Origin: Yamagishiella unicocca
Taxonomy: Eukaryota > Chlorophyta > Chlorophyceae > Chlamydomonadales > Volvocaceae
Length of the DNA: 64,000 nucleotides
Assembly: GCA_003116995.1 (NCBI GenBank)
Contig: BDSL01000124.1
Coordinates: forward strand, 1 to 64,000
Direction of reading: 5' to 3'
Below the pieces are notes generated by a model. It did no database searches. It was not told the origin of the DNA and saw only the letters and a program-made list of their open reading frames with translations. This document shows, one piece after another, positions 37,605-49,060 of this stretch. The stretch's first letter is position 1; each line of letters starts with the position of its first letter. The position numbers and the translations under genes are program-made.

Positions 37605-40600
37605 ATGGGCGCGCCGATTGCCGGTCAGGAGCGGCAACTTGTCTTACACGCAGATGTCGACGCATTTTTTTGCCAGGAAAGGATCCATGAATACGATTTT
37701 TGGAGGCCCCATGCAGTTTGGCTTTTCCGTGGTACCCACCTTAGTCCTCCCCCCCCGCAGGTGGAGGTCCTGCGCCGCGCGGATGCCTCGCTGCGCGGCA
37801 CACCGCTCGCAGTGCAGCAACACCAGGATATTATCGCCGTGGACTACCGGGCACGGCAAGCTGGCGTCCAAAAGCACATGACGCCTGCCGAGGTAGCCGG
37901 GGTGTTCTGCAGGGAAACGGGACGGTTGGTGGCGAGGAATTCCGTGAACCGACGTATGAAACGTAGGGGAGGGATGGGCTGTTTCAAACGAATGTGGTGC
38001 GACTTGGGGTCGCGAGGAATGGGACTGCCAAGCGAGTCTGCAGCCGCTCGCCGCAGCATCTCCGCCACCTGGGCTTCCAGCTTGCCGCCCTTGATGCGTC
38101 AATTTGGGACGGCATTCCTGTTCTGATGGATGTAAGGGAGCCAGTCGCGCCAGGCCTCGACGTACGACCGGTCTCAATGGCTCCCGGATCTTCCGGTCGC
38201 CCGCATTATGATACTAGCGCCCCTGCCCGGGCTCTCGAAACTCGTCAATTAACACCCCAGCACCGACGAACGCAGGCCCGCCGCTTGTTGGTGGCCGTGG
38301 GCGGCCGCGTCGTACACGTGTACTGCGAGGATGGCGCGCGCCCGTCGTACAGGCCGTACCGAGAGACGTCCGCCGCCCTCATGAGGTGGGCCCGTGCTGA
38401 CACCGCTGCAGCGCACCGCATCCGTCAGCTATCCTCTCTTAAACGGAACCATACCTGCAGTGCCAGTGCAGCAAGCAGCTAGTGCCGCCAGCATCAGCAT
38501 GGTACGGTAACGATCCAAACCCGACTTCAATAGCCCGGTCTGGCCATCCGCCCTCCCCGCCACGCCCACACATCGCAACCGTGACCGTTACCGCAACCTC
38601 CACCAGGCTAATGCGGAAGCTGCTACCGCCCAGCCAATGCGTGTTGGAGCAGGCGTCCATCGACGAAGCCTTCATCCTCGTGAGGGGAGAGGAAGCGGGA
38701 GCAGCAGCAGTTGCGGCACGGGAGCAGGAGCCGCAATCCCTGCCGTCGCTGCCACCGCCGCCCGGTGAGAAGCGGGCGAGGAGGGTTTCGTAGCTGCCAT
38801 AGATGACGTGAACATCCGTGCCGTGCATGTTGGCTTCGAGCTGCTTCATAACTTCCTTATAAATACACCCCTCTCACCCGTCCGGCTGGCGTCATCCCTA
38901 TCGCACAGGCGATGCAGCGGCGGTAGCAGGCTCAGCTATGGGCACCGACCCATGGGTCGGGCGGGCCTGGCAGCTGGGCGAGCGCATCCGGCGGGAGGCG
39001 TGGTCGCAGCTGGGGCTGAGGGTATCGGTGAGTGAGTCGCAGGGACAGCGGGCACCTGTGTTGGGTTCTGAGGGGACATCATGAACCAGTTCGACGAGTG
39101 AGTCCTGAGACCGCCCCTCTCGCGGTGGTTCCCGGCCCCCCCTCCCGGGCTCCTCCCCTTACGTCCTCCTTTCTTTGTTGGTCTACCGGTTTCCTCCATC
39201 TCCCCTCCTCTCCCCTCCTCTCCCCTCCACTCCCCCAGGTAGGCCTTGCGCGCAACAAGCTGCTGGCCAAGCTGGCCTCCCGGGCAGCTAAGCCCGACGG
39301 CATGCGGGCGCTGCTGCGGGACGCTGAAGTGGAGGCGGTGCTGCAGACCACCCCCGTGTCTCGCCTGCCAGGTGGGTGGTTTAAAGAGAATCCGTGAATC
39401 CATGGCCGGCAAACCAGGTGGGTGGGTGGGTAAAACGCGTGTTGGTTGTATAAGGCAGAGCCATCAGATATGTTCGGAACATTTGGGTGGGTGCGGTTCG
39501 GGTTGGGCAGGCGATGGGTGTTCGGGACCCAGCTTTCAAATGTACTTCCTACAGCAGGACTGCAGTCGCAGTGCCCAATTGTTAACTAGTTGTTGCGTGC
39601 CGTCACTGATACTGCGTGGCATCGATGGCTGCGGAGGTCCTCGACCCGTCGGCGCGGCAGGGCACCCGAGTCGCGCGGCTCACTGCTGACAGCTCATCTA
39701 CGCCAGGCCTGCTGCATCGCCCCCGGCGCACGGCCTGTTCCCCCCGCCCGCCTAACACTCAAGACGCCTGTGTCCACTTCTATCTCCTACGGTGCACCAA
39801 CGACGATCGATAACCCGTGCCCCCACCAGGCCTGGGCGGCAGCTTCGCAGCTTCCTTTCATGCCGCGGGGTACGACACCGCCGCGCAGTTGCGGGTGCTG
39901 AGCGCGGCGCAGCTGGTGGAGCGGTTCGGGCTGCGGCCCGCGGCTGCGGAGGTGGTGGTGCGGTGGGCGCAGGGGGAGGACCCCAGGCCGGTGCAGGAGC
40001 GGGGGCCGCCCAAGGCCATTCAGGCAAGGTCGGGGAAGGGCGAACCGGAATCCATACGGGCAAGTGGGGCCGAGATAGATGCGTGGGGGAGGTCGCGAGG
40101 GGTGGGGCGCGGCGTGGTGTGTGCTTTGGGGGGCAAGGCAGCTTGTCCTAGAAGCCTTATTCCGCTGCTATTCCTTTTACATACCTCTCCCCACATGCCT
40201 GCTGCAGGTCCAGATGTCGCTCACACCGGTGCCGCGCCCTGCGCCGGCGGCCTTGCTATCTCGGGCTGTGAAGGCGGGCCGCCCCTGGAGTGCCGCGGCA
40301 TCCGCAAGGAGCCCTGGAGGCGCCGCTGCCACCGCTGCCGGTACGTTACCCGCAGTAGACGCCTCAGCTGCGGCTGCCAGCGCCGACTCGGCTCCGGTGG
40401 AGATGCTGATGCCGCTGTTCCCGGGCGCCCCGGAGGGGCGAGCTCGGCTGGCTGCGCTGGTGCGCGGCATGGCGGGTGACCTGGTGGCCAGGGTGGTGCT
40501 GGACAGGTGGGGGCTTCGAGGGAAACCCGTGGATGTCCGAAAAAAGAAACCGTTTAAAACAGAAGTTTTGAGGTGCATGCTGGAGAACTGGGTTGGGGAT

Positions 40601-42890
40601 ACTAAAGCCGAAGGTCGTAATATGACCTTTGGCGGCTATAAGCTATATCGGCTACGGCGAGACGAAAGGGAGCGAGGACCCCACGCGACGCACGTAAAAT
40701 TGGGGCGTGGCCGCGACAAGGAACCCGGGAAGCGGAAGCGGAGAAGAATGGCCAGGTAGTGCAAGCATGGAAAGGCGTAACCGCTGATGACAGGAGGTGT
40801 AAGAACCCCAGCTTACAGGTCGGGAGGGGATAACCGCGAATGTAACCCGGAGGAAAGGAAACCGGTGTGTCGACGTGGTGTGGGGAGGGAGGGCGGGTTT
40901 CGCCACCGCGGGTTTCGCCACCAGTCTCTTGACCGCACTCATCGCGCTGCCCGCAGGCACCTAGAGCGGCGCTGGCCTTCGAAGCTGACGGTGCAGCTGG
41001 TGACCCACGGGTCAGGCGGTCGAACCGCAGCCAAGACCTGCTCCTTCCCATCGCCCTCACTTGCCGCCTCACACTCCTCACCCGTCGCCGCCGACCCCGG
41101 TTCGAGCCCTGCCGGTACCGCACAGGCGGCAGCCGATGCAGGGTCCGGCGGGGCGTGTCCCCCTAATGGCCCTATCGGCGTTGCGTTTGGGGACCGCAGC
41201 CCGGGTCCAGCCCAAAGATATGGCTTAGCGGCGGTGGCCGCAGCCGTGGCACCCAGTGGCGGCGGCGGCAGCAGTCGCCTCATTGTAGGGGAGCACACAT
41301 TCTATCGACCGGGCAGCCCGAGGTGCGCCTGCGGGCTGTTGCTTATCATTGTTGCTTCGGTGGTTGCTCGTTGTAGACTAAGGGAGCCTAGGTACGCCGA
41401 CACTTGGCACACTCGGCGGCGCAGGTGGGGTAGATTATCTCACGAGTATGTGCAAGGTGCACCCCAGGCAGGTGCACCCCAGACGGGTTTGGCCCCCTTG
41501 CAAGGCGCGCGCCCTAACGGCGTCTCGCACGCGTCGGTTGTGCTTCCCTCGCAGCCCGCTGCTGGAAGCGGTGGCGGCCAGCTCCATGGTGCTGTGTGGG
41601 GCCATCCTTGGCGGGCCGGGCACCACCTCGGGTCCGCCGCTGGTGCAGGTGAGGTGCAGATGCGGCGCGGGGTTAGGCCGCCGGTCTAGGTCCTGGTCTT
41701 CCTCTAGGTCCTGGTCTTCATCCCGAGGTGTCTCGGCAGAGGACTTTCACTGGTGCCGTACACGCTTTAGGGGCGGTATCGGGACATCATCCGCCATCGC
41801 CAGCTCGCTTCCGCTTTCTCCATTCTAATTGTTAGGCTAGGACGCCCCGCCTTCACGGCATCAGCATCCCGGTACATCCCCGCCGGAATGAACTACCCCC
41901 GCACGTGCCCACTTTCATCCCCAGGTCCACCTGACGGCCCACTCGTTCGGTCCGTACGGTACGGCAGCCTCCGCCGGGTCCATCTCCCACTTTCTTCTCG
42001 GCCGCCCTGCCCCTCCGGACCTGGGAGCGCCGCCCTCCGTCGCAGCAGCCGCAGCATCAGCGTTAGGCCCAGCTGCAACCGCAGCCCCCGTGGCGTCCCC
42101 AGCAGGCGGAGCCTCCGCTGGCCGGTGCGGCCCAGCAGAGCCAAACGCACCGCGAGCTCAGGATCAGCATGGTAGGCAGGAACAGGGCCAGGGCCGCCAG
42201 GGCCAGGAACGGCCGACGAAGCGCCAGCGGGTCGCCAGCGGTTTAGCTGAGGACATGTCTGCTGTCGGGGGAGCAGCGGCCGCGGCAGGGGCACTTGGAG
42301 CCCGGGCTATGGGGGCCAACCAGCAGTATGTATCCAGCGCAGATGCACCTCCTCATGAAGCCCAGCTGGCGGCTGCTGGGCGTCTTCCGGGATATGAACC
42401 TGGGGTGTCGGGCGCACCTCCCGGCGGCGTTGTTACTGGCCGGGGGCCACCACCGCCGCCGGGCATGCCCCCGCCGCTGGCCGCAGCCGGCCTCGCGCCT
42501 GCAGTATTCCTCCCCGCCCCGCGCCCACCTCATCCACAGCGTCAACGAGCGGCATCGGCCGCAATAACAGCATCGGTACCGGCGGAGGTACGGCCAGAAG
42601 TGCAAGCCGCTCCGGAACCTCAGCCCCAGCTCCAGCCCTTGCGCTGGCAGCGGCCGGCGCAATTGCCCTCACAAGTGGACATCATTGCACTGCTAGACAG
42701 CCTGTGGCCGTCGGAAAACGCGAGATGTGCAGGGAGCGGGGATCTCCCCGGAGGGGAGGGTGGCGGTGGCGGCCGCCGGCAGCCGGCGCGCACTGAGGAG
42801 GCGGCTGAGAGGATGGACGCATGGCTGGCGGTGTTCGGGGTGCGACCGTTGGAGGAGTGGTGGAAGAGCCTGGGGAATGGGGAGGTGTGA
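37605..42890 (+). CDS. POLH: DNA polymerase eta (Y-family translesion polymerase)
   Basis: Translesion polymerase that copies past UV photoproducts. Eleven exons (37605-37676, 37761-37892, 38276-38385, 38607-38764, 38930-39021, 39239-39371, 39830-40023, 40208-40506, 40957-41322, 41555-41648, 41925-42890) close in phase to 871 codons plus stop. Palm: HADVDAFFCQ with metal-binding D17 (D19 nearby), and SIDEAF with D124 and E125. Fingers: IIAVDYRARQAGV. Thumb: VGLARNKLLAKLAS and a helix-hairpin-helix LPGLGGSFAASF. Little finger: HLERRWPSKLTVQLV and later SISHFLL. The tail after about residue 420 is Ala/Gly/Pro-rich, and I see no UBZ zinc finger. One intron uses a GC donor (after 40023). The first intron lacks a GT donor (CAG then GAAAGG), and its 84 bases are in frame without stop, so it may be retained, adding 28 residues. 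Polymerase iota or kappa is less likely because of the DIIAV(S/D)Y motif and domain order. Confidence 0.9.
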
Positions 42891-44544
42891 TGAGCGGGGC
42901 CGCAACGAGCGGGGCTTGCTAGGATGGCCGGAAGAAGGGCGCAACGGGAAGAAGGGCGCAACGACATAAGGTGGGGCAAAACGACTGAAGAAAGGGACGT
43001 GTGGCGGGAAGCAAGGATGGCGCTGGGTAATGATGGCGGTTCGTTGTTGGCAATGTATGGGTGCGTGAACAAGAGGGAAAAAACGATGAGCGTGCAGAAC
43101 AGCACTGCACAGTGTTGCACGTATGTATAAGCAAGGTAGGTTGTGTTCGTTTGATGCAGAAGAACAATGCCGGCACTTGGTCTGGAACCCACTGTAACCG
43201 TTACAACAAAAAAAATGCCGGCACATAGGAGCATCGAGGCGAGAGGGTTGCGTTAAAGAAGCTCGGTACGGTATCTCTGGAGGTAGTGGCGATAAACCAT
43301 TGGAGGTGAAGGCGGCCGTGTAGGATACCGTAGTTGGATAGGGAGGAGCAGAGGCCAGCGGAGCCCTGAACACTAAATAAGCCTCATTTGTGAGGCGCGT
43401 GGAAGTTTACGGCGGCGTGTCTAAGTTGACGTGCCCATACTGTAAAGATCGTTGACCGATTTTATCGTTGGTGATGCCGTTTTGGACGGTTTACAATGTG
43501 CATTTGGCGCACCTACGTTTGCTACATACCTCGCCCGGTCAGGACCGGGGCGGCCAGAAAACCGAACTGACAGAATTGACTGTGTTAATCACGCGGACCA
43601 AAAAATGGAGAGTTGCGCCACGTGACCCCGTTAGTGACCCCCGACGAACTAGTGGAGCGCCGCCACGAAACAAGCAAGGCGACCGGACACTACCCGAAAA
43701 CAAAGGGACACGACGCCGCGCAGCGGTTTAACCCTTCCGGGGAAGCGGCAAACCCCCGAAGAATGACCCAAAACTCTACCACACCATCCACGGCGGAAGG
43801 TACGATCTTGGTGATTAATCCTCTAGACAAAGAGTAGGAGGGCCACCAGCCACCGCCCTCTTTCAAGGCCGCAGCCATAAACCGGCGTCCAACTTCCATG
43901 GCATAAGGGAACGCCGGGACGAAGGCCGGGGCAAGGCATCCGCTGCACCGAGGGCTGAATCATTACTGCTGCGCAAAAGCTGGCTGCTGCAAGGCTGTGC
44001 TGGTGGCTGACGGGTGCCTGACGCTGAAAGGTTGGCTGCTGGCTGGCTGAAGTGCTGGAAAGCAGTGCAGCAGATACCTTGCCCCACCCGATCAATCGTC
44101 CACGGCAGCCGCGCGTAGTGCGAGCAATGCAAGTCATCAAACGCCTAGATAGCGGACACGCAAGCAAGCAACAGGCAGCATCCTACTGCCGTACCTGACC
44201 CCCAAATCCAGACCAGCATATGCCGTACGTAATACCCGAAGCCTGGACTCCGTGATAGCCAAAGAACTCCTCCGTGGTGGGCGTACGTCTGCTGTCGAGC
44301 AGCGGCGGCGGCTAGCTTATGACGGCGGGAGCTGCTTGCCACTGCCGAACCGGTGATGCGGACCTCCCGTAGAACGTTCGTAGGGTATCTGCGGAAGACC
44401 ATTGATGAGGACTGCGTTAGTTATTTCGTGATGGCTACTTATTAGTAACCCCCGTTACGCACATTGTCAACATCCTGCACCTCCCTCATCCAGGGGCCCC
44501 CCAGGACCCCCTCCCCTTCCCGCGCCAAATTCGACTACTTCTCT
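42891..44544. other. No gene recognised after POLH
   Basis: Contains the POLH 3' UTR and one short retroposon insertion (separate entry). A TGTAA near 43441 is a possible polyadenylation signal. Otherwise only short ORFs without family signal. Confidence 0.5.
43166..43224 (+). mobile_element. 37-bp non-LTR retroposon stub flanked by an 11-bp target-site duplication
   Basis: AATGCCGGCAC occurs at 43166-43176 and again at 43214-43224. Between them, 43177-43213 contains GGTCTGGAACCCACTGTAAC and ends in an A run. An insertion with an A tail and a direct repeat of the target is the mark of target-primed reverse transcription. Only the extreme 3' end of the element was inserted. Confidence 0.85.
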
Positions 44545-45015
44545 GGACCGCCGTCATTCAAGGCCTGCGGTCTACGTTCGAGGGTGCCTCCGCCTCCTAC
44601 GACCACATCTTCCTCTGTCCCCTTCCGCTAACACCGTCGACTCCCCGGGATCGAGGAGTCAAAGGTGTAGGCGGAAGGGGAGGAGGAGGGTGGTCGAGGG
44701 AGGTGAAGGCGCCCTCGAACGTAGACTGCAGGCCTTGAACGACGGCCAGGGTTCCTGAAAGGCGACATGGGGAGGGAGAGGGGAAGGGCAGGACTTAGGG
44801 TTGTCGTACTCGGTGCGTGGCAGCAAGCCGTCGACGCGTCATGGTGATCTAACCAGCCAGCAGACTGGTGATGATGGTACGTGGTCCCGGGGAGTCGGAG
44901 GTGTGGGTGGACGGGGAGGACGAGGTGGTCGAGAGGAAGGAGCCCATGAATGCAGGGTGCTGGCCTTGGGTCTCGTCCAGGGTTCCTAATACACGACATG
45001 GAGAGGGAGGGGTAA
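44545..45015. repeat. Fold-back repeat: imperfect ~95-bp palindrome plus a diverged direct copy
   Basis: The left arm (about 44549-44640, containing GGCCTGCGGTCTACGTTCGA) is matched in inverted orientation at about 44650-44745 (TCGAACGTAGACTGCAGGCC). A diverged direct copy of the right arm lies at about 44880-45005. Both right copies share CAGGGTTCCT, GACATGG and GAGGGAG in order. This may be a fold-back or MITE-like element, but no target-site duplication was identified. Confidence 0.6.
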
Positions 45016-46164
45016 AGGATAATCCGTGAATCCACAGCCAACAAACCAAGGGCAGGGGGGGAGGGGCAGGGCTTATTATAACTGTTGTACTAAAACGCAA
45101 AAAGCCTTAAGCCTTTCAACTTAACACCTCCTCCCCTTCCATCCAGCAACACACACATTCAATACACTTCAATACAAAAAACCATCAGAACACTCATACT
45201 CATACTGCGGAAATTCGCACCACGTGACCCCTTAGGGGGCGCGCGAGCGTCGGTGCATGGGGCCAGATGGGAGCTGCTTGCTGTTGCCGGTCGTCTAGAT
45301 GGGAGTTCAGGAGGATGGAATGGCGGTGTCGTCTGGTACGTGGAGGAGGAGCTCCCGCATCGCCCGGGAACTTTCGGCACCGGTCGGATCCCATCCAGCT
45401 CGCAGCAATCTGGTTCACACCTTCGCTCGCCGCGGCCATACTGGCTCGTCACGGTGGCTTTGCCGAGTGCCTGCGCTGAGTATCCTGTGGCTGTCCAGCT
45501 AGCCTGGTGGTCACCCACGCCCTTCGTTGCGAAGTATCAACTTCGCCAATGATGGCCTCTCAGCGGCGGCTTCGGTCGTCGCTCTACCTGATCAGTCCTG
45601 CAGGGCTGTATCCTACTTTGTGGTCTTCTTTCAGCATTTCTCTGGACTCTGGTAGCTTTCGCCGACACAGCTTCGTCGGCTCTGGTGTCTCTCGCGCATG
45701 CCGCAGCCGGTGCCAGTACGCAGCCTACGCAAGTCCTGCAAAGCTACCTGGCGTTGCATACTGAAGTGGTTTCCGTATTGCAGGCGAAGGTTGCGCCACG
45801 GCTCAGCCATTCGGGCGTGTTGCCGGTCTGCCTTTTTCTAGAGACTGCTGTTGGTGTTGACCTCAACTGGTTGATGGTATTAAGTACCATTGTTTCTTCC
45901 CGTCTCGCTATGGGCATCGGCCCGTTTCGGGTGTGGGACGTTTTCGGGATCTTGGGGGGGGAGTTATCCGATTGTGTTGCCGAGGCGTGCTGCTGTCTCT
46001 CCATTCGGGGGTCTGCTTGGGATGCATGTGGCCATGTGCAGGGGAGCCATCAGCGCAACCTCCCCCTGTGTATTGGTGCTTGCTGTTTCCTCTGGGCTCT
46101 CGGTTGTGAGGCTCTGGGTGGTTTGTCTTTCGGAACCGTCGGTTTTCTCTGCTTTCCTTGTCTT
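45016..46164. other. Probable retrotransposon 3' region, no intact gene
   Basis: Open frames of 60-180 codons overlap here without a family signal. Because the right end carries the 3' terminus shared by the retroposon family (next entry), at least its right part is probably untranslated or decayed LINE sequence. The segment at about 45022-45053 resembles one in the sixth POLH intron (about 39389-39420). Confidence 0.4.
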
Positions 46165-46240
46165 TTTCAGTGTCAGGCGATGCGCCCGATGGCTCTACCT
46201 TTTAAGGTCTGGAGCCCACTGTAACGATTACAACAACACA
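46165..46240 (+). mobile_element. 3' end of a non-LTR element, same family as the 43.2-kb stub
   Basis: GTGTCAGGCGATGCGCCCGA, then GGTCTGGAGCCCACTGTAAC and GATTACAACAACA. This matches the 43177-43213 stub and the copies near 49.0, 57.9 and 58.9 kb. The 5' limit of this copy is not defined. Confidence 0.65.
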
Positions 46241-46362
46241 TTCGACTCCTAGGCCTTCTTGTTCCCTTCCCTTCCATAAACACCTTCCACTCACCGAAAG
46301 TGGCGACTCCTCATCCTAAACCTCCCATTGGTAACTGGTGCCGGCTCAAGGCCAGTGTCTCA

Positions 46363-47340
46363 TGCCGTGCTGTGCGCCGTGCGCCGTGCGCCGTGCGCCG
46401 CCGTGCGCCGTGCGCCGTGCGCCGTGCGCCGTGCGCCGTGCGCCGCCGTGCGCCGTGCGCCGTGCGCCGTGCGCCGTGCGCCGTGCGCCGTGCGCCGTGC
46501 GCCGTGCGCCGTGCGCCGTGCGCCGTGCGCCGTGCGCCGTGCGCCGTGCGCCGTGCGCCGTGCGCCGTGCGCCGTGCGCCGTGCGCCGTGCGCCGTGCGC
46601 CGTGCGCCGTGCGCCGTGCGCCGTGCGCCGTGCGCCGTGCGCCGTGCGCCGTGCGCCGTGCGCCGTCGTGCGCCGTGCGCCGTGCGCCGTCGTGCGCCGT
46701 GCGCCGTGCGCCGTCGTGCGCCGTGCGCCATGCGCCGTCGTGCGCCGTGCGCCGTGCGCCGCCGTGCGCCGTGCGCCGCCGTGCGCCGTGCGCCGCCGCC
46801 GTGCGCCGTGCGCCGCCGTGCGCCGTGCGCCGCCGTGCGCCGTGCGCCGTGCGCCGTGCGCCGTGCGCCGTGCGCCGTGCGCCGTCGTGCGCCGTGCTCC
46901 GTGCGCCGTCGTGCGCCGTGCGCCGTGCGCCGTCGTGCGCCGTGCGCCGTGCGCCGTCGTGCGCCGTGCGCCGTGCGCCGCCGTGCGTCGTGCGCCGCCG
47001 TGCGCCGTGCGCCGCCGTGCGCCGTGCGCCGCCGCCGTGCGCCGTGCGCCGCCGTGCACCGTGCGCCGCCGTGCGCCGTGCGCCGTGCGCCGTGCGCCGT
47101 GCGCCGTGCGCCGTGCGCCGTGCGCCATCGTGCGCCGTGCGCCATCGTGCGCCGTGCGCCGTCATGCGCCGTGCGCCGTCATGTGCCGTGCGCCATCGTG
47201 CGCCGTGCGCCGTCGTGCGCCGTGCGCCGTCGTGCGCCCTGCGCCGTGCCGTGCCCCGTGCGCCGTGCCGTGCCCCGTGCGCCGTGCCGTGCCCCGTGCG
47301 CCGTGCCGTGCCCCGTGCGCCGTGCCGTGCCCTGCCGTGC
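46363..47340. repeat. ~980-bp heptamer array, GTGCGCC units with variants
   Basis: Nearly pure 7-bp units (GTGCGCC), interrupted by 10-bp variants with an extra GCC, GTC or ATC, and ending in about five 19-bp units (GTGCGCCGTGCCGTGCCCC). Because 7 is not a multiple of three and no unit holds a stop codon, all six frames are open for about 800 bp, reading (APCAVRR)n or (AHGARRT)n. None of these is a real protein. It is not the TTTTAGGG telomere repeat of this group. Confidence 0.95.
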
Positions 47341-47373
47341 TGGAATGAAAATGGCCACGGTAGTTACCAAAGC

Positions 47374-47866
47374 ACAGAGCAAGGAGCTAACTGCACAGGT
47401 TTGCCTTGTCCTACAGGCGCAGTGCCTTGACCAAATGGCACCAAACTTGCGCTTTGATCTTTAAATGATATTTATTATAAATACCAAAAGTTTTGGGGCC
47501 AGCAGCAAACCGCAAGAGCAACCTGAAAACGGGAAAGCACCCAGCAAGGAGCTAACTGCACAGGTTTGCCTTGTCCTACAGGCGCAGTGCCTTGACCAAA
47601 TGGCTCCAAACTTGCGCTTTGATCTTTAAATGATATTTATAATCAATACCGAAAGTTTTGGGGCCAGCAGCAAACCGCAAGAGCTACCTGAAAACGGCCA
47701 TGGTGGTTAGCTTAGCACAGAGCAAGGAGCTAACTGCACAGGTTTGCCTTGTCCTACAGGCGCAGTGCCTTGACCAAATGGCACCAAACTTGCGCTTTGA
47801 TCTTTAAATGATATTTATTATACATACCGAAAGTTTTGGGGCCAGCAGCAAACCGCAAAAGGTGCC
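47374..47866. repeat. Three tandem copies of a 165-178-bp unit
   Basis: AAGGAGCTAACTGCACAGG recurs at 47381, 47546 and 47724, each followed by the same sequence through CTTTGATCTTTAAATGATAT and GTTTTGGGGCCAGCAGCAAA. Copies differ by few bases. The unit is AT-richer than its surroundings and has no coding signal. Confidence 0.85.
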
Positions 47867-48176
47867 TAAGAGGCACTGAGTGCTCTCCCAGCATCTCGAG
47901 AAGCCCTTGGCTGCATGCCTGCTACAAAACTCCCTGCAAATGCACCATAATTTTACTTGTACTATAATTTTACTTGTACTGAAATGCTAGGGATTGTGTC
48001 GTTACTACTACATGCACAGGGCCTTCACCAGGGCCATCCGCAAGATAAAATCTGGTTGGAGGGCTGCCCGATGTGCTGGTGCCTGTGCTGGCGGCAGTGT
48101 TTGAGGGCGCGGAGGTGGAGCTGACAGCGGCAGTGGCTGCAGCGGTGGTAGTGCGTGGCTGGGTATGCGCTGCTCA

Positions 48177-48326
48177 ACGTGTCATATGTACAATGTGCTT
48201 GGTCTCATGGAGCTGCCCGCCACCACCCAGCTGCTGTACATGTTGTGCTTGGTGGCCCTGGACCTGACGAACTGCAGCTTGACTGGCTCCCTGCCACCCT
48301 CATGGAGCAGGAATACCTTGTCGTGA
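48177..48326 (+). pseudogene. Possible leucine-rich-repeat gene fragment
   Basis: The frame reads TTQLLYMLCLVALDLTNCSL then TGSLP, which fits one plant-type LRR (LxxLxxLDLxxNxLTGxLP), followed by a stop codon. No second repeat or flanking exon was found, so this is at best a remnant and may be chance. Confidence 0.25.
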
Positions 48327-48989
48327 CTAGCCGGAAGATGCCTCCAGCCATAAAGCCGCTCATGGCGACGTTTGACCATTATCGAATCAGTATTGTACGT
48401 GTAGCATAGATGGCAAGACTGGCCAGGTGTGGCCAATGCAATACCAGCGCTCTATTTTAAATAGGGCCTCCGTGCAGTAGGATGAGAACAAGTACTAAAA
48501 GTCACATGGTCGGTCGTGGAAATAGTTCGTCCCTTGCACCTGAGCTTCCTGGGTCGCAACGATCAATGGGTCACACTACTCCTAATCAGCTCCTAGCATT
48601 TTGCAACGCCAGGGAACGATTCTATAGCCATGTTTCGTTCGCACTGATTGACCCTGACAAACAGCATGGGGCATACGGCCGATGCTGGCAGTCAACACAT
48701 TATAAGGATGTACCAGCTAATTAGGAACAGGAGTAGGTGCCCTTGCCGAGCACGCACCTACCTAGAGCACCAAGAGCGTACCTTGCTCTGTGCGTGACGC
48801 TTTCCCTCCATAATAACATCATGTTTTGCATCATGCTCCGGCTTCATTTAGGTGCATTGACCAGTCTAGGCCACAACGATCGATGCCTCCTGCTCTGATG
48901 AACACGACTCCGCCACCCTACCTCCCACGAACAATCACGGACGCTGTCTGGCCGACAATGTAAACAATTACACACGCGGGGAGTCGTTA

Positions 48990-49060
48990 CATTTTTTTGT
49001 TGTAACGGTTACAGTGGGTTCCAGACCAAGGGGCGCATCGCCTGACACTGAACAAGACGG
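48990..49060 (-). mobile_element. 3' end of a non-LTR element (minus strand)
   Basis: Read on the minus strand: GTGTCAGGCGATGCGCCCCT, then GGTCTGGAACCCACTGTAAC, CGTTACAACA and an A run. It is the same 3' terminus as at 43.2 and 46.2 kb. The element may extend towards 49230, but its 5' end and target-site duplication were not found. Confidence 0.7.

Noticed and set aside
46363..47340. Telomeric or subtelomeric repeat
   Set aside because: The unit GTGCGCC differs from the TTTTAGGG repeat of this group and lies between genes on both sides.
46311..47464. Six overlapping frames of 260-380 codons with APCAVRR or AHGARRT repeats
   Set aside because: All come from the stop-free heptamer array; no non-repetitive domain or splice partner.
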